Position numbers and translations under genes: made by a program
Source of the DNA: Saccharofermentans sp.
GTDB taxonomy: Bacteria > Bacillota > Clostridia > Saccharofermentanales > Saccharofermentanaceae
NCBI GenBank assembly: GCA_024683485.1
Contig: JAIKYD010000040.1
Location: forward strand, 1 to 64,000
Length of the DNA stretch: 64,000 bases
Direction of reading: 5' to 3'
Notes under the pieces: model-generated
The model's input: the letters and a program-made list of their open reading frames with translations, nothing else
Told to the model about the DNA's origin: nothing
Database searches by the model: none
In this document: piece by piece, positions 38,912-47,568 of the stretch
Position numbering within the stretch: the first letter of the stretch is position 1
Layout: the number at the start of each line of letters is the position of its first letter

Positions 38912-40171
38912 TTACAGATCCCAGGAACTTATATATTTTTCCTGTTCAGCAGTAAGCTTATCGATAGAGATGCCTTTGGTAGCAAGCAATATCTCAGCTA
39001 CACGGTTATCGATAACTTCCGGTGTCTGGTAAACATCAACGGGAAGTCTTCCGGGATTATTGGCAATATACATTGCAGACTGAGCCTGCAGGGCAAAACT
39101 CATGTCCATTATCTCAATAGGATGGCCGTCACCGGAAGCCAGGTTTACAAGCCTGCCTTCAGCTATAACGCATACAGTATTACCGTTCTTAAGCTTGTAT
39201 CCGATGATATTATTGCGGAGCTCAGACTTTTCGACACAGTTCTCATTAAGATCGCTAACACTTACTTCGCAGTCGAAATGGCCTGCATTACAGCAGACTG
39301 CACCATCCTTCATGGCCTCGAAATGCCTTTGTACGATGACATCTTTACAACCAGTTACTGTAACAAAGAAATCTCCGAGAGGAGCGGCTTCATCCATGGT
39401 CATGACCTGATAGCCTTCCATAATGGCTTCACATGCCTTTACAGGATCGATCTCGGTTACGATTACCTTAGCACCAAGGCCCTTCGCCCTCATGGCAACT
39501 CCCCTGCCGCACATGCCGTAACCTGCAACGACAACTGTTTTCCCTGCAACAACAAGATTTGTAGTAGCCATTATTGCTGTCCAGACAGACTGGCCTGTTC
39601 CGAATCTGTTATCAAAAAGGTGCTTGCATCTGGCATCGTTAACGGCTATTACAGGATAAAGGAGCCTGTTCTCGCCCTTCAATATCTCGAGTCTGTGTAC
39701 ACCTGTAGTGGTCTCTTCGCAGCCACCCTTAATATTTGCAGCCATATCCTTAAGTTCTGAATGAAGGAGAAGAGCAAAATCACCGCCGTCATCGATAACA
39801 ATGTCAGGTCCGAAGCTCAAAGCCTTCTTAAGTCTTCCCCAGTATTCATCCTCACTGTCGCCGTGTACAGCATAGACATTCATAATATCCATGGAAGCCA
39901 GAGCTGCGGCAACATCATCCTGTGTTGACAGGGGATTGCAGCCTGTAAGGGCAACCTCAGCACCTCCACGAGCCAATGCACGTGCAAGGCAGGCTGTCTT
40001 GGCTTCAACATGAACGGATACCGATATCTTCAAACCCTTAAACGGCTGTTTATCAATGAGTTCACTCTCAATGGCACGGAGAACGGGCATATTACGGTAA
40101 GCCCATTCGATCTTCTCGATACCCGAATGTGCAAGATTTATATCCTTAACTTCATAACTGAATGAACCCAT
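38912..40171 (-). CDS. ahcY: Adenosylhomocysteinase
   Basis: ALTGCNPLSTQDDVAAAL, VAGYGMCGRGVAMRAKGLGAKVIVTEIDP, NAGHFDCEV, INLASGDGHPIEIMDMSFALQA-like motif. Confidence 0.94.
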   Translation of the reverse strand: MGSFSYEVKDINLAHSGIEKIEWAYRNMPVLRAIESELIDKQPFKGLKISVSVHVEAKTACLARALARGGAEVALTGCNPLSTQDDVAAALASMDIMNVYAVHGDSEDEYWGRLKKALSFGPDIVIDDGGDFALLLHSELKDMAANIKGGCEETTTGVHRLEILKGENRLLYPVIAVNDARCKHLFDNRFGTGQSVWTAIMATTNLVVAGKTVVVAGYGMCGRGVAMRAKGLGAKVIVTEIDPVKACEAIMEGYQVMTMDEAAPLGDFFVTVTGCKDVIVQRHFEAMKDGAVCCNAGHFDCEVSVSDLNENCVEKSELRNNIIGYKLKNGNTVCVIAEGRLVNLASGDGHPIEIMDMSFALQAQSAMYIANNPGRLPVDVYQTPEVIDNRVAEILLATKGISIDKLTAEQEKYISSWDL

Positions 40172-40183
40172 CGTAAAAACTCC

Positions 40184-41029
40184 TTAAACTTTCAATCTTT
40201 TAACAAATTCCTTGACCAAAGCACAACTGTTGTCAGAAGCCAATGCCGCGTTATCAAGGACCTCCTGCTCCGATAAAGGATTACCGGAAATACCGGCAGC
40301 CATATTTGTAACGCAGGACATAGCAGCAACCCTGATGCCCATATGTGAAGCAGCGATCGCTTCCGGAACAGTTGACATTCCAACACAGTCAGCACCAAGG
40401 ATCCTAAGCGCCCTTATCTCTGCAGGAGTCTCGTACTGAGGTCCCTTGCTGTATGCATATACACCACGGCTGATCCTGATCTGAAGATCCCGTGCGCAGT
40501 TGACCAGTAAATCCGTAAGTTCAGGATCGTAAACATGACACTGATCAGGAAATCTGGTTCCAAACTCAGAAATATTAGGACCAATCAATACTGACTCTGA
40601 ATAAAAAGAAAGGTGGTCAGTAATAGCAACCAATTCCGGCACTTTCATATCAAGTCCTATACCACCTGAAGCATTGGTCAGGAGCAGCGCCTTTACACCT
40701 AATCTTCCCATTACCCTTACATAAAAAGTAACGGTCTCCATCGGATAACCTTCGTAATAATGGAATCTTCCGTTCATCATAAAGACGGGCTTACCCGATA
40801 GCATTCCGGTAATAAGCGAACCCTTGTGTCCCGGCGCGGTTGATACAGGAAATCCGGGGATATCACTGTAAGAGAACTCAAGCTGATTTTCTGCCATTGA
40901 AGACAGAGGACCAAGACCCGAACCGAGAACTATGCAAACTTCCGGCATCTCGCGGTTAGACAAAGCGCTCCTGATATAATCAGCAGCGCCGTCAACTCTT
41001 TTAATATATTCTTTTGGATCTGTAATCAT
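40184..41029 (-). CDS. punA: Purine nucleoside phosphorylase
   Basis: VLGSGLGPLSSM, GFPVSTAPGHKGSLITG, FHYYEGYPMETVTFYVRVM, LLTNASGGI, GPQYETPAEIRAL. Start at MITDPKEY (41029). Confidence 0.92.
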   Translation of the reverse strand: MITDPKEYIKRVDGAADYIRSALSNREMPEVCIVLGSGLGPLSSMAENQLEFSYSDIPGFPVSTAPGHKGSLITGMLSGKPVFMMNGRFHYYEGYPMETVTFYVRVMGRLGVKALLLTNASGGIGLDMKVPELVAITDHLSFYSESVLIGPNISEFGTRFPDQCHVYDPELTDLLVNCARDLQIRISRGVYAYSKGPQYETPAEIRALRILGADCVGMSTVPEAIAASHMGIRVAAMSCVTNMAAGISGNPLSEQEVLDNAALASDNSCALVKEFVKRLKV

Positions 41030-41037
41030 AAAACCTA

Positions 41038-43833
41038 TTATTTCTTGCCGCAGCAATCTTTATATTTCTTGCCTGAACCGCAAGGACACGGATCATTTCT
41101 TCCGACTTTGGAAGAATCACGCTTAACAGGTGTCATAGGAGCATTATTTCCCGTTGATCCCTGAATAGGCTTAGCTGCAGACTGAGGTGTTACAGCCGGA
41201 GCATTGGCGTGGTTCTCCTTCATCTCCCTTACCTGAGGTTTTATTTCGATATGTGTCTCAGGAGTAAATCTGGCTCTCATGATGAATTTAACAGCATCAT
41301 TCTGGATGTTCTCGTTCATCTCTTCAAACATAGCAGAACCTTCGAGTTTATACTCGACAACAGGATCATGCTGACCGATACTTCTCATTCTGATTGAATT
41401 GGAAAGCTGATCAAGAGCATCGATGTGATCCATCCACTTGAGGTCAACTGTCCTGAGCAGGATCTGGCGCTCAGCCTCACGGAATATCTCAGTGGAGATC
41501 TCCTTCTCCTTTTCTGCAATGAAATCTTTGGCTTCCTCAGCGATATTAGCTGCAAGCTCATCACAGTCAGGAATATCCTTGTCAACATCCTGAACCAGAA
41601 GAATCGAAGGAAGCTGACCAAAGATCTCCTCGAGCATTTTACCCAATGAATATCTCTCTGTTGAAGTGATAACGCCATCCAGAGCAAATTGATTGCATAC
41701 TCTTGAAGCCACACGTTCGATCATCTGCAGATATATACCGTGAACATCCTCACCGAAGATGACCTGTCTTCTCTGCTCATAAGTAATAGTTCTCTGAACG
41801 TTATTAACATCGTCATACTCAAGGACACTCTTACGTGCCGAGAAATGCATTGCTTCGAGCTTTTTCTGTGAACTGTCAATAACCTTGGTTAATGACTTTA
41901 CCTGAAGTTCCATATCATCTTCGATACCAAGACCGTCATAGATCATAGAGACTCTTTCGCCTCCGAAGATCCTCAGGAGATCATCCTCAAGTGAGAGGAA
42001 GAACTTGGATCTTCCGGGGTCACCCTGACGTCCGGCACGTCCCTTGAGCTGATTATCTATACGTCTTGATTCATGACGTTCTGTACCTACGATATAAAGA
42101 CCTCCGAGTTTCCTTACTTCTTCAGCTTCAGGAGCAAGTTCCTCCTTGAATTTGCTCTCAAGATCGCTGAATCTCTTTCTTGCTTCAAGAATGAGTTCAT
42201 CATCGGTCTCGTTGTGAGCTGTGGAAGCTGCGATAAGGTCTTCTGTATATCCAAGCCTTCTCATTTCCTGAAGTGCCATGAATTCAGCGTTACCGCCAAG
42301 GATAATATCGGTACCACGGCCCGCCATGTTGGTTGCAATCGTGACTGCACCTTTACGTCCGGCCTGGGCAACGATCTCAGCCTCACGCATATGGTTCTTG
42401 GCGTTAAGGACATTGTGCTTGATACCGTATTTCGAGAAAATCCGTGAAAGAAGCTCAGACTTATCAACGTTAACTGTACCAACAAGCACAGGCTGTCCCT
42501 TGGAGTTTGCTTCCTTAACAGTCTTAAGAATGGCTGCATATTTACCGTTCTCTGTCTTGAAAACACCGTCATTCTCATCAACTCTGACAACAGGTCTGTT
42601 CGTCGGAATCTGAATAACGTCAAGATTATAGATCTGTCTGAATTCGGCTTCCTCTGTATAAGCAGTACCGGTCATTCCGGAAAGCTTCGTGTACATACGG
42701 AAGAAATTCTGGAAAGTGATAGTAGCAAGTGTTTTATTCTCATTTGCAACCTTAACGTGCTCTTTTGCTTCGATAGCCTGGTGTACACCGTCACTGAAAC
42801 GTCTTCCCGGCATAAGTCTTCCGGTAAAGTCATCTACGATAATGACTTCGCCATCCTGGACAATATACTGCTGATCTTTCTTAAAGTTTCCGTTTGCCTT
42901 CAAAGCGTTGTTGATATAGTGCTGAAGGTCAAAGTTATCAGGATCTGAAAGGTTCTCGATATTAAAGAATTTCTCGGCCTTGGCGATACCGTTTGCGGTA
43001 AGGACTGAAGTCTTTGCCTTCTCGTCAGTAACATAATCAGCATCACCGACAAGCTCATCCATATCGACCTTGTCATCTGTCTCAACAACTGTATATTGCT
43101 TCAGTGTCTTAACAAAAGAATCTGCCTTCTGGTAAAGATCAGAAGACTCAGTTCCTCTGCCCGAGATAATAAGCGGTGTTCTGGCCTCATCGATCAAGAT
43201 CGAGTCAACCTCGTCGACGATGGCATAATTGAGTTCTCTCTGAGCGATCTGCTCTTTGCTTACGACCATGTTGTCACGCAGATAATCGAATCCGAACTCA
43301 TTATTGGTTCCATATACGATATCGCAGGCATACATGCCCTTACGGTCCTTCATGGGTATATCGTGGATAATGAGACCTACACTCATCTTAAGGAACTTAT
43401 AGATCTTTCCCATCCATTCGGAGTCACGCTTTGCGAGGTAATCGTTAACCGTTACGACGTGAACACCCTTGCCCGTAATAGCATTAAGGTAAACCGGCAT
43501 GGTGGCTACAAGCGTCTTACCTTCACCTGTCTTCATCTCGGCAATTCTTCCCTGATGGAGAATGATTCCGCCGATAACCTGGACTCTGTAAGGCTTCATG
43601 CCAAGGACACGCCATGATGCCTCTCTAACAGTGGCAAACGCTTCCGGAAGTAATGAATCAAGAGATTCGCCTTCCTCATATCTCTTTCTGAATTCGTCTG
43701 TCTTGCCTGCCAGATCGTGATCCGACAGTTTGGAATACTCGTCTTCATAAGAGAAGACCTTTTCAACAAGAGGATTGATCCTCTTAAGTTCGTGATCGCT
43801 GTGTGAACCGAAAATGCTTTCAATTAAACCCAT
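41038..43833 (-). CDS. secA: Preprotein translocase subunit SecA
   Basis: MGLIESIFGS, MKTGEGKTLVATMPVYLNAI, VDEVDSILIDEARTPLIISG, GRAGRQGDPG, SEC-C zinc motif CPCGSGKKYKDCCGKK. Confidence 0.97.
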   Translation of the reverse strand: MGLIESIFGSHSDHELKRINPLVEKVFSYEDEYSKLSDHDLAGKTDEFRKRYEEGESLDSLLPEAFATVREASWRVLGMKPYRVQVIGGIILHQGRIAEMKTGEGKTLVATMPVYLNAITGKGVHVVTVNDYLAKRDSEWMGKIYKFLKMSVGLIIHDIPMKDRKGMYACDIVYGTNNEFGFDYLRDNMVVSKEQIAQRELNYAIVDEVDSILIDEARTPLIISGRGTESSDLYQKADSFVKTLKQYTVVETDDKVDMDELVGDADYVTDEKAKTSVLTANGIAKAEKFFNIENLSDPDNFDLQHYINNALKANGNFKKDQQYIVQDGEVIIVDDFTGRLMPGRRFSDGVHQAIEAKEHVKVANENKTLATITFQNFFRMYTKLSGMTGTAYTEEAEFRQIYNLDVIQIPTNRPVVRVDENDGVFKTENGKYAAILKTVKEANSKGQPVLVGTVNVDKSELLSRIFSKYGIKHNVLNAKNHMREAEIVAQAGRKGAVTIATNMAGRGTDIILGGNAEFMALQEMRRLGYTEDLIAASTAHNETDDELILEARKRFSDLESKFKEELAPEAEEVRKLGGLYIVGTERHESRRIDNQLKGRAGRQGDPGRSKFFLSLEDDLLRIFGGERVSMIYDGLGIEDDMELQVKSLTKVIDSSQKKLEAMHFSARKSVLEYDDVNNVQRTITYEQRRQVIFGEDVHGIYLQMIERVASRVCNQFALDGVITSTERYSLGKMLEEIFGQLPSILLVQDVDKDIPDCDELAANIAEEAKDFIAEKEKEISTEIFREAERQILLRTVDLKWMDHIDALDQLSNSIRMRSIGQHDPVVEYKLEGSAMFEEMNENIQNDAVKFIMRARFTPETHIEIKPQVREMKENHANAPAVTPQSAAKPIQGSTGNNAPMTPVKRDSSKVGRNDPCPCGSGKKYKDCCGKK

Positions 43834-43845
43834 TTTGTACCTTCA

Positions 43846-44265
43846 TCATTCTTCTTTATTTTGTTCGGCAGCTTCCTTGAGCCTTTCCAGAGCTGTTCTG
43901 TATCCACCATCAGGATTAACATAACAGTTCTTGACCCGCGATATCGTGGTAGAACTGACCTTTGTTGAAGATCTGGCTTTACCGCGTGCTCTGCCTGTTG
44001 ATTTCTTTCCTGTTTCCGACTTGGAGTCATTTGCCGCTTCAGCGGGCGATATCTCTTTGATGATCTCTTCGTAACTCTTGCCCTGTTCGATCCTTCTGAC
44101 TATCTGCCAGCGGTGAAGAAAAGAGTGAAGTTCGTTTATCGAGCAAAGATCAACAAAGAACTTATGCATCTCCGCGCTGTCTCTCATAGTCAGCATTGCG
44201 TTGTAAAGATCCGTCAATTCCTCCAATTCACTTTCCGTAAAGTGAGAATCATTAATGCCGTCCAT
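43846..44265 (-). CDS. YerC/TrpR-family DNA-binding protein with an insertion in the HTH region
   Basis: LTDLYNAMLTMRDSAEMHKFFVDLCSINELHSFLHRWQIVRRIEQGKSYEEI...SSTTISRVKNCYVNPDGGYRTALERL. Confidence 0.8.
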   Translation of the reverse strand: MDGINDSHFTESELEELTDLYNAMLTMRDSAEMHKFFVDLCSINELHSFLHRWQIVRRIEQGKSYEEIIKEISPAEAANDSKSETGKKSTGRARGKARSSTKVSSTTISRVKNCYVNPDGGYRTALERLKEAAEQNKEE

Positions 44266-44285
44266 CTTATTCCCTTTATCCGATA

Positions 44286-44519
44286 TTACGATACGACTCT
44301 CAAAAGATAATCACGGAGCGGATCGGCATATCCCATATATGCTGCAACGAAAAAAGCGGTAACGGCGAGCACGATAAGAATACCCAAAAGCAATCTTGAA
44401 AACACAAGATTGGTCTTGGCTTTTCTCAGTGAATCCCCAATGGAAAGTGATGCGGTCTTGTCCGTAGTAATCTTTGAATTAGCCAGGCTCGGACGTCTTA
44501 CGCTGTTATCATGTCTCAA
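44286..44519 (-). CDS. Small single-pass membrane protein, unknown
   Basis: LRHDNSVRRPSLANSK...VFSRLLLGILIVLAVTAFFVAAYMGY; GGAGG RBS 8 nt before TTG at 44519. Confidence 0.5.
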   Translation of the reverse strand: MRHDNSVRRPSLANSKITTDKTASLSIGDSLRKAKTNLVFSRLLLGILIVLAVTAFFVAAYMGYADPLRDYLLRVVS

Positions 44520-44608
44520 TGTTATTACCTCCAAACATACTCATACATCATAACGCATTATTAATTATAATACAATAAAGACGAACCACCCGGGCATCAT
44601 CGGACCTT

Positions 44609-45634
44609 TCAGGTGTATCTGTCAGAAGATCCGTATTCGCTGATATCCAGTATTACGCCCTGAACAAAGGCATATCCCTTGAGTTCTTCGAGTGCTTCCT
44701 TGCTGACCGGACTCGAATTCTCTGGTATTATAACCGAAATATGTCTGGAATCAACGCGGTCCACACTGTAAGTCTTTCCGTTTATTACCGCAGACTGTGG
44801 CTCAAATCCCTTTATCGCCCTGATATCCTCTTTTATCTCCTTCTCCACATGCGAGATATCCTGATAATACGGTGACGTGAGGTCAATACTCCTGATAGCA
44901 GTAATCTCACCACCGTTGACGGAATCAATAACCGGAAATGTCTTTGGAAGATTAGCCCCGTATTTTTCCCTGAAAGCATCTCCCCTGTCAAAATTGCTCA
45001 AAGACCATATTGCGTCCTTTTGCTTTTCCTCATTGCCGGATTCCGCAAGAGCCTGGGCTTTGAGCGTAAGGACAGGATCTCCGTACAACGGGATCACCGA
45101 ATAGATACTCCTGGTCTTTCTTCCCGCAATCGTAACAACCGAATATTCAGTGGTTACCTCAATAATATGATGTTTCTCATTTACAGCGAAAAAGACATCA
45201 ATATCATCAGGCACAAAAAACTCTGAACCCCCGTTGCGTTCAATACAGGCATTCCGTATCTGCTCTTCCATAGTATGCGAGAACAATCCCTGAAGGATAA
45301 GTTCTTTTACAGTATTTCCGGTAGCGTTATCTGTCCCCAATCCGACTGAAATGACTTTTGAGATCACTTCCGCCCCTCTGGTGCCGCCAATTCCAAGATC
45401 AGGAAAAGCATTAAGAGCTGCTGACATAAAGTCAGTTGAAGGTATGGACACAGGATAAAGGAGCGACATCTTCTCACATGTCTGTTCGCAAGACCGTCTC
45501 ATAAGTATATCCGTCCGGTAAAGATCTATAGAACTTATGACGGATGCAAGAAATACAAGCGTTATGGTAAACGCTACAGCTGCTTCTAGTGTAATCTGTC
45601 CCTTTTTATTCTTTCTGCGGCTCATCATAGTCAT
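44609..45634 (-). CDS. TadE-like pseudopilin-type protein
   Basis: RRKNKKGQITLEAAVAFTITLVFLASVISSIDLY N-terminal TadE-like helix. Confidence 0.6.
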   Translation of the reverse strand: MTMMSRRKNKKGQITLEAAVAFTITLVFLASVISSIDLYRTDILMRRSCEQTCEKMSLLYPVSIPSTDFMSAALNAFPDLGIGGTRGAEVISKVISVGLGTDNATGNTVKELILQGLFSHTMEEQIRNACIERNGGSEFFVPDDIDVFFAVNEKHHIIEVTTEYSVVTIAGRKTRSIYSVIPLYGDPVLTLKAQALAESGNEEKQKDAIWSLSNFDRGDAFREKYGANLPKTFPVIDSVNGGEITAIRSIDLTSPYYQDISHVEKEIKEDIRAIKGFEPQSAVINGKTYSVDRVDSRHISVIIPENSSPVSKEALEELKGYAFVQGVILDISEYGSSDRYT

Positions 45635-45640
45635 GCCCTC

Positions 45641-47005
45641 TCATTCGTAAAGCTGATAGGACTTCTCCACTGTATATTCTTCCCCTCTGAAATCCGCTCC
45701 CAGAGCAACTCCTTTATAAAGGGTTCCGTAATCTCTTATGAGGATTTCATGGCTTCTTTCCAAAAGTTCATTCTCTGGTGTAAGAAAGCTGAACAGGTAA
45801 AGGAAATCTCTGTAACTGAATGTGACAAATTCCACATCATCGTATTCAAAAATGACTGCCCGCTGACCGTTTACGACGAGCAGGAAGTCCTTCATCGACT
45901 GAACTATGGCACAATAATAGGTAAGACCGGCTGCGATCAGCTTCGGGTCGATATCCACCGTTCCTTCGCTGACAGCAAGTATTATCACTGATATGATCTC
46001 GCCAAGGATCTCCATTGTGTTCCGGAATCGCTCATCTGCAAAGTCTTTAAGCATATTGGAGACTATGAGCACCTGAACCATCAGATATTCGATCTTCAGA
46101 CAGGCAGGAAATGTATCGAGACCTGTAATGATATACTCGGAATCAGCTTTCTTGGAATCGTGGACCGACTTAAACTCGGTTCCGGTTATCGAACAGTCAC
46201 CGTCAGGGGCAAACCAGCAGTCGAAATTATAAGCACAATAATGAGCGGTATTCATATGCGTCATCATGAGATCAGAATTATCTGACAATGCATCCATAAT
46301 GTCCTCAAGTCTCGATACCGTTGTCAGAATAGAATCCCATTCGGCGACATCAACATCAATGTCAAGTTCAAAATCAGAAATTGCATCCTTGTAATCCGAG
46401 CTAAGTGAATCCATATCTGCCGCTTCACCGATCAATTCACCGATATTCAGCATATCTCCTGCTTTCCCGATCCATTCTTCAGCAGATTCAGATCCCTTTA
46501 TCATCTCTGACACATAACCGGCTGCAGGGCTTTGCATATATTCACCGATCTTGGAGAATATGCCACGGTCATCAAGTTCAAGTATCATTTCCTTATAGCT
46601 GTCAACAACGGATTTCATAGCTATCCCGGTACCCCTGTAGAAATAGAATGAATTGATTGCCTTCTTCAGATCATCTGCGGTAAATTCAGACATCCCGGTA
46701 ATATAAAGCACAGATGTTGACGAAAGACCATTTATCTCCAGCGCCTTGCGGAAACATTCATCATCAATTTCATCAAGTGTAAAAGCGTAAACCCCGTAAA
46801 CATCAAATAGCTGCCTGTCATAATCAGACATGATAGTATCGATCTGCGTCTTAAGAGCAGTATTGACACTCAATGCGTAATCAAGATTCCATACAAACGC
46901 TGCAAACGTACATTCAATAAGGATCAATGCGGAAAGGATAACCGCCAGAAAAACAGAGGAGGCACCATGCTTATTTCTTCTGATTTTATTAGTCTTCCTC
47001 ATCAT
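45641..47005 (-). CDS. DUF5702-like secreted/membrane protein
   Basis: NKHGASSVFLAVILSALILIECTFAAFVW...QIDTIMSDYDRQLFDVYGVYAFTL. Confidence 0.65.
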   Translation of the reverse strand: MMRKTNKIRRNKHGASSVFLAVILSALILIECTFAAFVWNLDYALSVNTALKTQIDTIMSDYDRQLFDVYGVYAFTLDEIDDECFRKALEINGLSSTSVLYITGMSEFTADDLKKAINSFYFYRGTGIAMKSVVDSYKEMILELDDRGIFSKIGEYMQSPAAGYVSEMIKGSESAEEWIGKAGDMLNIGELIGEAADMDSLSSDYKDAISDFELDIDVDVAEWDSILTTVSRLEDIMDALSDNSDLMMTHMNTAHYCAYNFDCWFAPDGDCSITGTEFKSVHDSKKADSEYIITGLDTFPACLKIEYLMVQVLIVSNMLKDFADERFRNTMEILGEIISVIILAVSEGTVDIDPKLIAAGLTYYCAIVQSMKDFLLVVNGQRAVIFEYDDVEFVTFSYRDFLYLFSFLTPENELLERSHEILIRDYGTLYKGVALGADFRGEEYTVEKSYQLYE

Positions 47006-47291
47006 CTACCTCCTGTGACAGATCGAAAACAGAGCCGTATATGATCCTGAAGTTATCAGATATCCCCGAAAGGAATGTGCTCAGTTTCTCCGGAGAAGCA
47101 TCGTAACAGACAGCACCTCCCACAATGTTCTTATGAGCCACTTCCCTGTCACACTCCATAAAGAAGAGTTCATTTCCGCCGTCCCTGGCACATTCAAAAC
47201 TGTCCAAAGCTATGGCTTCAGGGCCGGTGATCATAAAAGTAAGCATGATAAGTATCAGGGAAAAAGCTATGGCTGATTCCAAGGTAGACAT
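46989..47291 (-). CDS. Small TadE/pseudopilin-like protein
   Basis: MSTLESAIAFSLILIMLTFMITGPEAIALDSFECARDGGNELFF: short E-containing N-terminal helix; same orientation as two related genes. Confidence 0.5.
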   Translation of the reverse strand: MSTLESAIAFSLILIMLTFMITGPEAIALDSFECARDGGNELFFMECDREVAHKNIVGGAVCYDASPEKLSTFLSGISDNFRIIYGSVFDLSQEVDDEED

Positions 47292-47406
47292 GATGAACCT
47301 CCTTCCGGAATAAAAACTTCCTGCAGTCAGATATTTAAGGTCATCATACAATCAAACGGGCTTTGACATTCCATACAAAATCCGACAAAAACCGACAGAG
47401 CCAGGC

Positions 47407-47434
47407 AAAAAACAACGCCCGGCAAAGCGGGCGC
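47407..47434 (-). terminator. Intrinsic terminator downstream of the TIR/RyR-like unit
   Basis: Minus strand GCGCCCGCTTTGCCGGGCGTTGTTTTTT. Confidence 0.85.
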
Positions 47435-47568
47435 TGAAATGCTTCAAAGCATTGATTTCATTGGCTTTTAAGCTATATTGCTTTTCGCGGTGTCTTAATA
47501 TTCCATAATAAGCAATTTGAAATCATTTTCGGACCATAACAATATCCAGAGACTTGAGTCTAAGAAAA

